Shown piece by piece: positions 8,293 through 17,003 of a stretch of DNA of 64,000 nt (position 1 is the stretch's first letter; every line of letters begins with the position of its first letter). Under the pieces are notes generated by a model. That model worked only from the letters and a program-made list of their open reading frames with translations. It had not been told where the DNA came from and searched no databases. The position numbers and the translations under genes were made by a program. Source of the DNA: Streptomyces violaceorubidus (lineage in GTDB: Bacteria > Actinomycetota > Actinomycetes > Streptomycetales > Streptomycetaceae); contig NZ_JODM01000008.1 in NCBI RefSeq assembly GCF_000717995.1, positions 112,437 to 176,436 on the forward strand. The letters are read 5' to 3'.

Positions 8293-9521
8293 ACCCCATG
8301 GACGAAAAGCCTTTGCACGTCGGCGTGTTCGGTCTGTTCGGCACCGGCAACAGCGGCAACGACGGGTCGCTGGAGGCCGTGCTCGACCACCTCAGGGCCG
8401 CTCGTCCCGACGCGGTCCTGGACGCGATGTGCGGCGGGCCCGAGGTCGTCGCGACCCGGTACGGGGTCCCCGCGACGCGGCTGAACTGGTACCGCGGGGA
8501 GTACCGGACCGCTTCCCGCGTGGGCGCGATCGCGGGCAAGGCCCTGGGCAAACTCGTCGACGTCTTCCGGACCGCCGCCTGGGTGCGCCGGCACGACGCG
8601 GTGATCGTGCCGGGCACGGGCGTGCTGGAGACCACGCTGCCGCTCAGGCCCTGGGGCTTTCCGTACTCGCTGTTCCTGCTCTGCCTGACGGGCCGGCTGC
8701 TCGGCACCCGGGTCGCGCTGGTCAGCGTCGGCGCGGGTGCGATCGGCAACCGGCCGACCCGGGTCCTGACGCGCTGGTCGACGCGGCTGGCCGCGTACCG
8801 GTCCTACCGGGATTCCCAGTCGCGCGACGCGATGCGGGCGATGGGGGTGGACACGGCGCGGGACGAGGTCTACGCGGACCTCGTGTTCGCCCTGCCCGCG
8901 CCGTCGGCGGCCGAGCCCGCGGGCAACCGGGGGCCGGTCTGCGTCGGCGTCATGGACTTCCACGGGAGCAACGACGAGCGGGAGCTGGCCGAGGAGATCC
9001 ACCGGCGCTACCTCGACGGAACGACGCGTTTCGTCCGCACGCTGGCCGAGGAGGGCAGGCCGGTCCGGCTGCTCACCGGCGACGAGCTCGACCGGCCGGT
9101 GGCCGACGCGATCGTCGACGCGGTGGGCTCGCCGCTGGTCACCGTCGCCGAGGCGGCCTCGCTGGCCGACCTGATGAAGGAGACGGCGTGCGCCGACAGC
9201 GTGGTGGCGACCCGCTACCACAATCTGGTCTGCGCCCTGAAGGTGGGCACGCCGACCCTCGCGCTCGGCTATTCGGCGAAGAGCGACGCGCTCATGGCCG
9301 AGATGGGGATGGGCGCGTACTGCCACCCGGCCCGCGAGGCCGAAGCCGACCGGTTGCTGGAGCAGTTCCGCGAGCTGGAGCGGCGGTCGGCCGAGGTGCG
9401 GCGGGTCCTCATCGAGCGGAACTTGGTCGTCGCCCGGCGCGTCGAGCAGCAGTTCGCCGCCCTGGCCGCGGCCCTGTTCCCGCCGGCCGACCACACCCAC
9501 GCCCAGCGGGAGACACCATGA
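8289..9521 (+). CDS. Polysaccharide pyruvyltransferase family protein
   Basis: This is a 410-residue member of the CsaB/WcaK-type family, which transfers pyruvate from phosphoenolpyruvate to sugars as a ketal, giving the polymer negative charge or an anchoring tag. The N-terminal GLFGTGNSGNDG loop is the family nucleotide/PEP-binding opening; the C-terminal domain has the conserved RYHNLVCALKVGTPTLALGYSAK region with the catalytic-type R-x-H. The product in this cluster is probably a pyruvylated repeat unit. It is coupled by ATGA to the GT2 gene before it and the epimerase after it. Confidence 0.85.
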   Translation: MNPMDEKPLHVGVFGLFGTGNSGNDGSLEAVLDHLRAARPDAVLDAMCGGPEVVATRYGVPATRLNWYRGEYRTASRVGAIAGKALGKLVDVFRTAAWVRRHDAVIVPGTGVLETTLPLRPWGFPYSLFLLCLTGRLLGTRVALVSVGAGAIGNRPTRVLTRWSTRLAAYRSYRDSQSRDAMRAMGVDTARDEVYADLVFALPAPSAAEPAGNRGPVCVGVMDFHGSNDERELAEEIHRRYLDGTTRFVRTLAEEGRPVRLLTGDELDRPVADAIVDAVGSPLVTVAEAASLADLMKETACADSVVATRYHNLVCALKVGTPTLALGYSAKSDALMAEMGMGAYCHPAREAEADRLLEQFRELERRSAEVRRVLIERNLVVARRVEQQFAALAAALFPPADHTHAQRETP

Positions 9522-10069
9522 AGGCGACCGAAGTGCCGGAGATCGCCGGCGCGTACCTGTTCGAACCGACGCCGCACGCCGACGAACGCGGCTTCTTCTG
9601 CCGCACCTTCGACGCCGACGTCATCCGCTCGGTCGGCCTCGACCCGGCCGCCTTCGTCCAGGACAGCGTGTCCCGCTCGGTCCGGGGCGTGCTGCGCGGC
9701 CTGCACCTGCGCTCCGGCGCGGGCGAGGCGAAGCTGGTGCGGTGCTCGTACGGGAGGATCTTCGACGTCGTCGTGGATCTGAGGGCGGACTCGCCGACCT
9801 ACCTGGGCCGGGCCTTCTTCGAGCTGTCCGGCGAGACGCAGGCGACCGTGTACGTCCCGGCGGGGTGTGCGCACGGCTTCCAGTCGCTGACGGAGACCTC
9901 CGACGTGTCGTACCGGATCGACCGCCCGCACGATCCGGCCGAGGACGTGACGATCGCCTTCGACGACCCGGAGCTGGCCCTCCCCTGGCCGCTGCCGGTC
10001 ACCTCGACGTCCGCACGGGACCGAAAGGCGCCGAGCCTCGCCGAGGTCCTCGAGCGCCGGGAAGGGTGA
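9518..10069 (+). CDS. dTDP-4-dehydrorhamnose 3,5-epimerase-like (RmlC family)
   Basis: This is a cupin-fold sugar-nucleotide 3,5-epimerase, 183 residues, the normal RmlC length. The catalytic base His63 is in RGLHLRS and the aspartate partner in VVVDLRADSPTY; Tyr132 in SYRI sits where the catalytic tyrosine of RmlC is found. It would epimerise C3 and/or C5 of a 4-keto-6-deoxysugar, feeding the methyltransferase or aminotransferase of the same operon. No RmlA/B/D partners are present in the window, so the donor may be CDP- rather than dTDP-linked. Confidence 0.88.
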   Translation: MKATEVPEIAGAYLFEPTPHADERGFFCRTFDADVIRSVGLDPAAFVQDSVSRSVRGVLRGLHLRSGAGEAKLVRCSYGRIFDVVVDLRADSPTYLGRAFFELSGETQATVYVPAGCAHGFQSLTETSDVSYRIDRPHDPAEDVTIAFDDPELALPWPLPVTSTSARDRKAPSLAEVLERREG

Positions 10070-10076
10070 GGCCGCG

Positions 10077-11402
10077 GTGAACAGCGAAGAGCCCGACCTG
10101 TCCCGGTCGCGGGAGGCGAACGAGCGGCTGCACGCCTTGATCCCCGGGGGCGCGCACACCTATGCCAAGGGCGACGACCAGTATCCGCAGGACCTGGCCC
10201 CGGTGATCAGCCACGGCCGGGGTGCCCACGTGTGGGACGTCGACGGCAACCGTTACGTCGAGTACGGCTCCGGCCTGCGGTCGGTCAGCCTCGGCCACGC
10301 CCACCCGCGCGTGACCGAGGCCGTACGGCGGGAGGTCGACCGGGGCGGCAACTTCGTGCGGCCGTCCGTCGTGGAGGTCGAGGCCGCGGAACGGTTCCTG
10401 GCCACGGTGCCGACCGCGGAGATGGTGAAGTTCGCGAAGAACGGCTCCGACGCCACCACCGCCGCGGTGCGGCTGGCCCGAGCCGCCACCGGGCGCCCGC
10501 GGGTGGCGGTCTGCGCCGACCATCCGTTCTTCTCCGTCGACGACTGGTTCATCGGCACCACGCCGATGTCCGCCGGGATCCCGGCGGCGACCAACGAGCT
10601 GACGGTGACGTTCCCCTACGGCGACCTGGCCGCCACGGAGGAACTGCTCACCCGTCACGAGGGCGAGGTGGCCTGTCTGATCCTTGAGCCCGCCACCCAC
10701 ACCGAGCCGCCGCCGGGGTACCTCGCCGGTCTGCGCGCGTTGGCCGACCGGCACGGCTGCGTGCTGGTCTTCGACGAGATGATCACCGGTTTCCGCTGGT
10801 CGGAGGCGGGTGCCCAGGGTCTGTACGGCGTCGTCCCCGACCTCTCCACGTTCGGCAAGGCGCTGGGCAACGGGTTCGCCGTGTCCGCGCTGGCCGGGCG
10901 CCGCGAGCTGATGGAGCGGGGCGGGCTGCGGCACCGTGGGGACCGGGTGTTCCTGCTGTCCACCACCCACGGTGCCGAGACGCACGCGCTGGCCGCCGCG
11001 ATGGCCGTGCAGGCCACCTACACCGAGGAGGGGGTCACCGCGCGGCTGCACGCCCTCGGCGAGCGGCTGGCCGCCGGTGTCCGCGACGCCGCGGCGAGCA
11101 TGGGCGTCGGCGACCACGTGGTCGTCCGGGGGCGGGCCAGCAACCTGGTCTTCGCCACCCTCGACGAGAACCGGCAGCCGTCGCAGTCGTACCGCACCCT
11201 GTTCCTGCGCCGGCTTCTCGCCGGCGGGGTGCTGGCCCCGTCGTTCGTGGTGAGCGGCGCGCTCGACGACGCCGACATCGATCACACCGTGGACGTGGTG
11301 GCGGATGCCTGTGCGGTGTACCGGAAGGCACTGGACGCCGCCGACCCCACACCCTGGATGGCCGGACGGGCGGTGAAGCCGGTGTTCCGGCGTCTGGCGT
11401 GA
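10077..11402 (+). CDS. Class III PLP aminotransferase (glutamate-1-semialdehyde aminomutase-like)
   Basis: This is a 441-residue class III aminotransferase starting at GTG, seven bases after the epimerase. Resemblance to glutamate-1-semialdehyde aminomutase is clear from LIPGGAHTYAKG, VWDVDGNRYVEYG and the catalytic STFGKALGNGF with PLP-binding Lys261. In polysaccharide clusters such enzymes have been annotated both as sugar aminotransferases and as GSA-like mutases. It is the last gene of the operon; the next gene is on the other strand. A role in haem synthesis is unlikely from context. Confidence 0.83.
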   Translation: MNSEEPDLSRSREANERLHALIPGGAHTYAKGDDQYPQDLAPVISHGRGAHVWDVDGNRYVEYGSGLRSVSLGHAHPRVTEAVRREVDRGGNFVRPSVVEVEAAERFLATVPTAEMVKFAKNGSDATTAAVRLARAATGRPRVAVCADHPFFSVDDWFIGTTPMSAGIPAATNELTVTFPYGDLAATEELLTRHEGEVACLILEPATHTEPPPGYLAGLRALADRHGCVLVFDEMITGFRWSEAGAQGLYGVVPDLSTFGKALGNGFAVSALAGRRELMERGGLRHRGDRVFLLSTTHGAETHALAAAMAVQATYTEEGVTARLHALGERLAAGVRDAAASMGVGDHVVVRGRASNLVFATLDENRQPSQSYRTLFLRRLLAGGVLAPSFVVSGALDDADIDHTVDVVADACAVYRKALDAADPTPWMAGRAVKPVFRRLA

Positions 11403-11456
11403 GGTGCGGTGCGCGGCGCGCCGGAGGGACGACGCCGTAGGTGACCCGGCGCCGTG

Positions 11457-12218
11457 TCAGCGGCGCTCCTGCCGACCGGCGCCCGCTCTCCGGTCGGCGG
11501 GTTCGTCCGCCGGCCGGCCGGCCGTCGCACGGTCGGCCCTACGGTCGGCCAGGCGGTCGGCCGTGCGGTCGACCAGCCAGGCGCTCACCGGCAGCACCGC
11601 CAGCGCGGTGCACCAGCCGCCGAGGGTGTCGGTCGCGTAGTGCGAGCCCAGGGTCACCTGCGCCCAGCCCATGGCGGCACCGGCCACCAGACCCGCGGCG
11701 AGGACGAACGCCGTGCCGACCGCCCTGCCGAGGCCGAGGCGGCCGGCCGCGAGCAGCGTCACCATGAGGGCGACCGCGGTGAGGAAGGCGGTGTGCCCGC
11801 TCGGGTACGACAGGTTGTCGCCGTGGATGGTGCGTCCGGCGACGGGCTTGAGCAGTGTGGTCGTCCCCACGCTCAGAGCGGTGCCGGTCACGAGGAACAC
11901 GGCGGCGCGCGGGTGCCGAAGCACCAGGCAGCCCGTCACGAGGGCCCCGACCAGCAGCACCGCTCCCACGGGCTCCCCCAGGAAGTCCGTGACCAGGGCG
12001 ACGTGCCGCCACGGCGGCCCCACCCCGTCCACCGCCGCCCAGATCCGCGCGTCCGCCGCGCCGGGCTCGCTGTCGTCGGCGTGGGCGACCCCGAGGACGA
12101 GGACCACCAGCGCGGCGAGGACGGCGATCAGCCCGAGCCACCCGCGCAGCGCCGACGGCAGCACCACGGGCCGCTGCCGACCGGTCACCCGCCCACCGCC
12201 TGGGGCGACCTGCCGCAC
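11457..12218 (-). CDS. PAP2 superfamily membrane phosphatase
   Basis: This is an integral membrane phosphatase of the PAP2 family, up to 253 residues, with about five hydrophobic segments. The three PAP2 motifs are present in order: K-P-V-A-G-R-T-I-H-G (motif 1 Lys/Arg), YPSGHTAF (motif 2 with its His) and GSHYATDTLGG (motif 3 with the nucleophilic His). Such enzymes hydrolyse lipid pyrophosphates or phosphatidic acid at the outer membrane face. The C-terminus after the last helix is an Arg/Asp/Ala-rich low-complexity tail with repeated DRxAD/DRRAD units. A downstream GTG (VTGRQRP) is an alternative start. Confidence 0.83.
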   Translation of the reverse strand: MRQVAPGGGRVTGRQRPVVLPSALRGWLGLIAVLAALVVLVLGVAHADDSEPGAADARIWAAVDGVGPPWRHVALVTDFLGEPVGAVLLVGALVTGCLVLRHPRAAVFLVTGTALSVGTTTLLKPVAGRTIHGDNLSYPSGHTAFLTAVALMVTLLAAGRLGLGRAVGTAFVLAAGLVAGAAMGWAQVTLGSHYATDTLGGWCTALAVLPVSAWLVDRTADRLADRRADRATAGRPADEPADRRAGAGRQERR

Positions 12219-12345
12219 TCTCCCACGTCCTCGCCCACTCCCCCGCTTCGCCCGGCTCGCCGGCCCTCGCGCCGAACACCCGCGTCCAGCCCACCGTAGT
12301 CGTTGCGGCAGGCCTGATAACAGCCGATTCGGGCCATTGCGTGGC

Positions 12346-13164
12346 CTACGGCTTACGGGCCATCCCGGCGGCGATGAGACGCTCCCAGACGGTCAACTCC
12401 CGCTCCGCGCCCAGGTGCTGCGGATCACCTGCCGTCCCGGGGCGCCACAGGGGGGCCGGCACTATCCCCGGTGCGAGGATCTCCAGACCGTCCAGCAGGG
12501 CCTCGATCTCCGTGTCCGTCCGCCACCGGCCGCGGCCGAAGGTCTGCTGGAGGACCTTCTCGGCCTCCGCCGTCTCCGGGTTGTTCCCGGAACGGAAGTG
12601 ACTGACGAAGAAGTAGCTCCCGGAGGGCACTCGGTCCCGCCAGTGGCGGACGATCCCGGCGGGGTCCTCCTCGTCGTTGACGTGATGGAGGATGGCGCTG
12701 AACATGACGGCCACGGGGCGGTCGAAGTCGATCAGCTCCCGGGTGTCCGGGTGGTCGCGGATGCCCTCGGGATCGCGTACGTCGACCGGTACGACCCGGG
12801 TCCGGTCGTTCTCCTCCAGCAGCGCCCGCCCGTGGACCAGTACTTGGGGGTCGGTGTCGACGTACACCACCCGGGTCTCGGGCGCCGTGCGCTGCGCGAC
12901 CTGGTGCACATTGTCCGCGGTGGGAAGGCCGCTGCCCAGGTCGATGAACTGCCGCACCCCGGACGTCGTCACGATCTCCCGCACCGCCCGGGTCAGCGCC
13001 GCGCGGTTGGCGAAGGCGATCGCCACCGAACCGGGTAGGTCACGTTTGAACACGTCACCGATCTCCCGGTCCACCGCGTAGTTGTCCTTGCCGCCGAGCA
13101 GGTAGTCGTAGACGCGGGCGATGCTGGGCCGGGTGCTGTCGATGGAGGAACTCTCTCCCGTCAT
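12346..13164 (-). CDS. DUF574-family SAM-dependent methyltransferase
   Basis: This is a 272-residue S-adenosylmethionine methyltransferase of the actinobacterial DUF574 family. It opens with the typical P-S-I-A-R-V-Y-D-Y-L-L-G-G-K-D-N-Y segment; the SAM motif is FIDLGSGLPT and the acidic strand-2 end is VVYVDTDP. I chose the ATG at 13164 because GGAGAGG lies 9 bases before it, whereas the ATG at 13173 would be adjacent to that ribosome site. Substrates of this large family are largely unknown. It diverges from the HEAT/MerR operon. Confidence 0.85.
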   Translation of the reverse strand: MTGESSSIDSTRPSIARVYDYLLGGKDNYAVDREIGDVFKRDLPGSVAIAFANRAALTRAVREIVTTSGVRQFIDLGSGLPTADNVHQVAQRTAPETRVVYVDTDPQVLVHGRALLEENDRTRVVPVDVRDPEGIRDHPDTRELIDFDRPVAVMFSAILHHVNDEEDPAGIVRHWRDRVPSGSYFFVSHFRSGNNPETAEAEKVLQQTFGRGRWRTDTEIEALLDGLEILAPGIVPAPLWRPGTAGDPQHLGAERELTVWERLIAAGMARKP

Positions 13165-13209
13165 GGCGCCCATCCTCTCCCGCGCCGAGGGACCCCGGCC
13201 ACCACTTGT

Positions 13210-13240
13210 TTGACCTTGACACGGTGGCAAGGTCTTCACT
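13210..13240 (+). promoter_or_regulatory. MerR-type stretched promoter with internal inverted repeat
   Basis: A TTGACC -35 hexamer (13210-13215) is separated from a TTCACT -10 hexamer (13235-13240) by 19 bases, the over-long spacing that MerR regulators correct by DNA distortion. The spacer carries a perfect inverted repeat, GACCTTG (13212-13218) and CAAGGTC (13228-13234), with a 9-base gap. The operon it drives encodes a MerR-type protein as its second gene, so autoregulation is likely. Confidence 0.75.
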
Positions 13241-13258
13241 GCCGACCAGGAGGTCCCG

Positions 13259-13930
13259 ATGACCATGACGAGGCAGGACGCCGATCCGATGCGGGCGCTC
13301 AAGGGCCTCGAGGACGCGCGTGCGTCCGTGCGGCTGCGGGCGGCCCTCGCACTCGGTTCGGCGCCGGACCCGCGATGCGTGGACAAGCTCGTCGAACGAT
13401 CCGCGGTCGAGCCGGAGTTCTTCGTCCGCGACATGCTGACGTGGGCGCTCACCCGTCATCCGGTGTCCCCGACGCTTGCCCGGCTGGTGTCCGAGGTCCA
13501 CGCGGAACGGCCCCAGGCACGCGGCCAGGCACTGCACACGCTGTCCAAGATCGGGGACCGGCGGGCGTGGCCGGCGATCACCCGGGCGGTGCTCGCCGAT
13601 GCCGACGACGAGGTGGCGCGCAGCGCCTGGCGGGCCGCGGTCGTCCTCGTGCCCGAGGGCGAGGAGCCCGCCCTGGCCGCGGTGCTGGCGACACAGTTGG
13701 GGCGTGGCGACCGGGAGACGCGGCTCAGTCTCAGCCGGGCGCTGGTCGCACTGGGCGAGGCGGCCACCGAGGTCCTCGATGCCGCGGCCACCGACCCCGA
13801 CCCGCACGTGCGTGCGCACGCCCTCGCCACGCGGCACCTGCTGCGCGACCCCGACGCCGGGTTCGCGTCGGCGATCGAGGAGGCGAAGCGCGTCGTGGCT
13901 CTCGGCGGATCCGGTCCCGAGGGACGATAG
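13259..13930 (+). CDS. HEAT-repeat protein, partner of HEAT-MerR regulator
   Basis: This is a 223-residue soluble, mostly alpha-helical protein with consecutive HEAT/PBS-lyase-like repeats of about 30 residues (for example ASVRLRAALALG, ARGQALHTLSKIG, HVRAHALATRHLL). There is no signal peptide or catalytic motif; HEAT arrays usually bind other proteins. An AGGAGG site precedes the ATG. It ends three bases before the MerR gene, which itself ends in HEAT repeats, so the pair may interact or share a ligand. Its promoter is the MerR-type element just upstream. Confidence 0.8.
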   Translation: MTMTRQDADPMRALKGLEDARASVRLRAALALGSAPDPRCVDKLVERSAVEPEFFVRDMLTWALTRHPVSPTLARLVSEVHAERPQARGQALHTLSKIGDRRAWPAITRAVLADADDEVARSAWRAAVVLVPEGEEPALAAVLATQLGRGDRETRLSLSRALVALGEAATEVLDAAATDPDPHVRAHALATRHLLRDPDAGFASAIEEAKRVVALGGSGPEGR

Positions 13931-13933
13931 AGC

Positions 13934-14938
13934 GTGTTGATCGGTGAGGTGGCGCGAAGGTCCGGGGTCAGTGCCCGCATGCTCAGGCACTACGAGTCGC
14001 TCGGCCTGGTGCGGCCTTCGGGCCGTACCGGCTCCGGCTACCGGGAGTACTCCCGGGAGGACATCCGGCGGATCTTCCACGTGGAGAGCCTGCGCTCGCT
14101 GGGGCTGTCGCTGCGCGAGATCGGGCGCGCGCTCGACGAACCCGGGTTCGCGCCCTCGGCGCTCGTCGACGACCTCATCCGCCGGACACGCGAACGCATC
14201 GCGGCCGAGACCGAGTTGCTCACCCGGCTGCGCCGGATCGACGCCGGCGGACCCACCGGCTGGGAGGACGTCCTCCAGGCCGTCGCCCTCCTCCAGGCTC
14301 TGGGATCGAAGAGCGCGGACGCGCGCCAGCGCGCTGCCCTGTCCTGCGCCGACGAGGCGGCGGTCCCGGTGGAAGCCCTGGTCGAGGCGGCGCTGGGCGA
14401 GACGGACGCCAACGTCGCCGGGGCCCTGCGGTGGGCGCTGGCGCGATCGGGCGACGAGGCCGCGGGACTGCTGGCGCGGGGCCTCGGTTCACCCGTGGCC
14501 GCGGTGCGGGAGCGTGCCGTCCAGGCGCTCACGGAGTTGCCCGGCGACGAGGCCACCGCCCAGCTGCGGCATGCCCTCGGGAGCCCCGACGCCGTGGTCC
14601 GCGGGTACGCGGCGGTGGCGCTCGGGGCGCACGGCGTGGTCGACGCGGTGCCGACGCTCATCGACATGATCGTGGCGGGGCGCAACGACACCGACGCGGC
14701 CGACGCGCTGGGCGTGCTGGCGGCCGACACGGCGACGGCGGACCGGATCGCGTCCGGGCTCGTCGGCCGTCTCGCCCACGACACCACCGGAGCACCCGCG
14801 CGCGGCCGGCTGACGCAGGCGCTGGCGGGCATCCCGGGCGCGAGGGCGTCCGGTGCGCTGGCGGAGCTGTCGCGGGACGAGGACCGTGCCGTCGCGCTGA
14901 CCGCGGCGTACCTCCTGCGGCTGCGGGCTGCGCGGTGA
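13934..14938 (+). CDS. MerR-family regulator fused to HEAT repeats
   Basis: This is a 334-residue transcriptional regulator. Residues 1-70 are a MerR winged helix (IGEVARRSGVSARMLRHYESLGL, then GYREYSREDIRRI), followed by the dimerisation helix to about residue 115. Instead of a small effector domain, the rest (about 125-330) is a HEAT-repeat solenoid. The MerR architecture implies it binds the 23-bp inverted repeat in the 19-base spacer at 13210-13240 and controls its own operon. The long sensory domain suggests a protein or large ligand, but none is visible. GTG start, three bases after the HEAT gene. Confidence 0.87.
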   Translation: MLIGEVARRSGVSARMLRHYESLGLVRPSGRTGSGYREYSREDIRRIFHVESLRSLGLSLREIGRALDEPGFAPSALVDDLIRRTRERIAAETELLTRLRRIDAGGPTGWEDVLQAVALLQALGSKSADARQRAALSCADEAAVPVEALVEAALGETDANVAGALRWALARSGDEAAGLLARGLGSPVAAVRERAVQALTELPGDEATAQLRHALGSPDAVVRGYAAVALGAHGVVDAVPTLIDMIVAGRNDTDAADALGVLAADTATADRIASGLVGRLAHDTTGAPARGRLTQALAGIPGARASGALAELSRDEDRAVALTAAYLLRLRAAR

Positions 14939-14995
14939 CGTCCCGGGCGTAAATGCGTCGACAGTGTGCTGGGGCGCCGGGCAGTATGTCCGCCC

Positions 14996-15742
14996 GTGAC
15001 GAGCAGCGAACTGTGGACCCGTGAGACCGCCGACCGCTACGACGCCGAAGAGATGGAGTCCGGGATGGCCTCCGCCGCCGTCCTCGGACCGACCCTGGAC
15101 TTCCTGGCCGACCTCGCCGGGGACGGCCGGGCGCTGGAGTTCGCCATCGGTACCGGACGCGTGGGCGTCCCGCTGCGGGAACGCGGTGTGCCGGTGGTGG
15201 GCATCGAGCTTTCCGAGCACATGGCGGCGGTCCTGCGGCGCAAGACCGACGAGGAGACACTGCCGGTGTTCCTCGGGGACATGGCCACGACCGTCGCCCC
15301 GGGCGAGTTCACCCTGGTGTACCTCGTCTACAACACCATCACGAACCTGCTCACGCAGGACGAGCAGGTCGAGTGCTTCCGCAACGCGGCACGCCACTTG
15401 AGCCCCGGCGGCCGGTTCGTCATCGAACTGGGCGTGCCGCCGCTGCGGTTCCTGCCGCCCGGGCAGGTCGCGGTGCCCTTCGACGTCTCGGAGCGGCATC
15501 TCGGCTTCGACACCTTCGACCTGGTCGAACAGGTCCTCGTCTCGCACCACTTCACCCGCGACCCGGCCGACGGCACCTACCGGCGCGACCAGTCCCGGCA
15601 CAGGTACGCCTGGCCCGCGGAGCTCGACCTGATGGCACGGATCGCCGGACTCCGGTTGGAACGCCGGGTCGCGGACTGGGACGGGGCTCCGTTCACTCAG
15701 GACTCCGCGAAGCACGTCTCCGTGTGGCGCAAGCCGGCCTGA
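14996..15742 (+). CDS. Class I SAM-dependent methyltransferase
   Basis: This is a 248-residue small-molecule methyltransferase of the Methyltransf_25 type. The SAM site is ALEFAIGTGRVGVPL followed by the strand-2 acidic end GIELSEHM; LSPGGRFVIELGVP is the typical motif near strand 5. The GTG at 14996 gives the family N-terminus (ELWTRETADRYD); the longer frame upstream has no support. It stands alone between the MerR operon and a convergent NAD kinase gene. The substrate is unknown. Confidence 0.83.
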   Translation: MTSSELWTRETADRYDAEEMESGMASAAVLGPTLDFLADLAGDGRALEFAIGTGRVGVPLRERGVPVVGIELSEHMAAVLRRKTDEETLPVFLGDMATTVAPGEFTLVYLVYNTITNLLTQDEQVECFRNAARHLSPGGRFVIELGVPPLRFLPPGQVAVPFDVSERHLGFDTFDLVEQVLVSHHFTRDPADGTYRRDQSRHRYAWPAELDLMARIAGLRLERRVADWDGAPFTQDSAKHVSVWRKPA

Positions 15743-15788
15743 GGACGGCGCCGTTCGGCGAGCGGGGAGGGTGCGCGAGCACGTGGCG

Positions 15789-16853
15789 TCAGCCGCCTTC
15801 GGGCCCCGGTACCGGCATCGCCAGATGGGCGAGGTCGCCCGGCGGGGGCGTACTGACCGGCCACAGCGGGGCGGGCGTGCCGTCGGCGACCGCGGCCGGG
15901 GCGTCGGTCAGCCGCATGCGGTGGCGCAGGCGGCCGTAGAAGTCCATGGGCCCCAGCCGCACCGCTCGCAGCCTTCGGGGAGCGGCGTAGACCCCGAGCC
16001 AGTCGCCGGGGTCGAGCACGCCGCGCAGTTGCCCGTCGATGCTCACGGCGGCCCGGCCCGACCGTTCGAGGATCCGCATGCCGACGGGCTCGTCGGGTGC
16101 GGTGACCACGGAGCGGTCGAACGTCATGTGCGGGGCCACCGCGGTGAAGACGAGCGCTTCCGCGCGGGGCGAGACGACCGGGCCGCCCGCGGCGAAACTG
16201 TAGGCGGTGGAGCCCGTGGGGGTCGCGACGAGCAGTGCGTCGGCGGAGTACGAGGCCAGCAGCCGGCCCGCGATGTAGAGGCCGACGGAGATCTGCCGGT
16301 CCCGCGACAGCTTTTCGAGCACCACGTCGTTGAGGGCCGTGACGTTGAGGGCGATGCCCCACTCGTCACCGCTCTCGCAGTCGGTCCGCACCCGCGGGGG
16401 AGGCAGCAGCGGTCCTCGCCCGTACCGCAGGAGTGCTTCCATCTCCGCGGGGATCTCCAGGAGCCGGGAGGCACGCAGAGTGAGCAGCATGCGGCTCTCC
16501 GGCTCCAGGTGGTCCCCCCGCACGGCGTCGAGGGCGGAGCGCACGGCGGGCGCGGGGACCTCGGTCAGGAACCCGACCCGTCCCAGGTCCACGCCCAGGA
16601 TCAGTGCGTCGTTCTCCGCGGCCAGCCGCGCGCCGCGCAGGAAGGTGCCGTCGCCGCCCAGGGTGACGATGAGGTCCGGGTCCCCGGCCGCGTCCACCTC
16701 CGCCCGGGCGCTGTGCCGCCCCTCGCCGCTCCACACGTCGATGTCCGTGCACGCCACGGCGTTCCGGTCGCACCACTCCCGCACTTCCCGCGCCGCTTCC
16801 GCGGCGCCCTCGCGACCACCGTGGACCACGAGTCCGACCCGCTCGATCGTCAC
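15789..16853 (-). CDS. NAD(+)/NADH kinase
   Basis: This enzyme phosphorylates NAD to NADP. The protein is 354 residues from the GTG at 16853, chosen because GGAGG sits five bases before it and the protein then opens at the first strand (VGLVVHGGREG). The kinase signature LGGDGTFLRGARL and the later TPTGSTAYSFAAGGPVVSP are intact, as is the NE-like region LNDVVLEKL. Streptomycetes usually carry more than one NAD kinase gene; whether this is the main or an accessory copy cannot be told. The C-terminal ~40 residues are Pro-rich and extend beyond the usual fold. Confidence 0.88.
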   Translation of the reverse strand: MTIERVGLVVHGGREGAAEAAREVREWCDRNAVACTDIDVWSGEGRHSARAEVDAAGDPDLIVTLGGDGTFLRGARLAAENDALILGVDLGRVGFLTEVPAPAVRSALDAVRGDHLEPESRMLLTLRASRLLEIPAEMEALLRYGRGPLLPPPRVRTDCESGDEWGIALNVTALNDVVLEKLSRDRQISVGLYIAGRLLASYSADALLVATPTGSTAYSFAAGGPVVSPRAEALVFTAVAPHMTFDRSVVTAPDEPVGMRILERSGRAAVSIDGQLRGVLDPGDWLGVYAAPRRLRAVRLGPMDFYGRLRHRMRLTDAPAAVADGTPAPLWPVSTPPPGDLAHLAMPVPGPEGG

Positions 16854-16978
16854 CACTGCCTCCCGGCTCCCGGGTCGCGCTCCGGGGACCGCGACCGACG
16901 GAATCCTCGCCGACCTCCCTGGCGGGGCGGGCCGCGACATGCCGGGGCGTCCTTGCCGGTCCGACGAGTCGCGCGTCA

Positions 16979-16995
16979 GGTACCGAGTAGGTACC
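16979..16995 (+). promoter_or_regulatory. Candidate RHH antitoxin operator (paired GGTACC)
   Basis: Two identical palindromic hexamers GGTACC occur at 16979-16984 and 16990-16995, 11 bases apart and just before the antitoxin start. Paired short sites about one helical turn apart are how ribbon-helix-helix antitoxins usually bind their own promoters. The assignment is inference from spacing and context. Confidence 0.5.
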
Positions 16996-17003
16996 ATGCC
17001 CGT

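Noticed and set aside
10077-11402. Assignment of the class III aminotransferase as hemL of tetrapyrrole synthesis.
   Set aside because: It is the last gene of a polysaccharide operon with no haem genes; resemblance to GSA aminomutase is common in sugar clusters.
11457-11570. The Arg/Asp/Ala-rich tail of the PAP2 protein considered as a separate gene or repeat element.
   Set aside because: It is in frame with the PAP2 gene and the degenerate repeats are low-complexity coding sequence.
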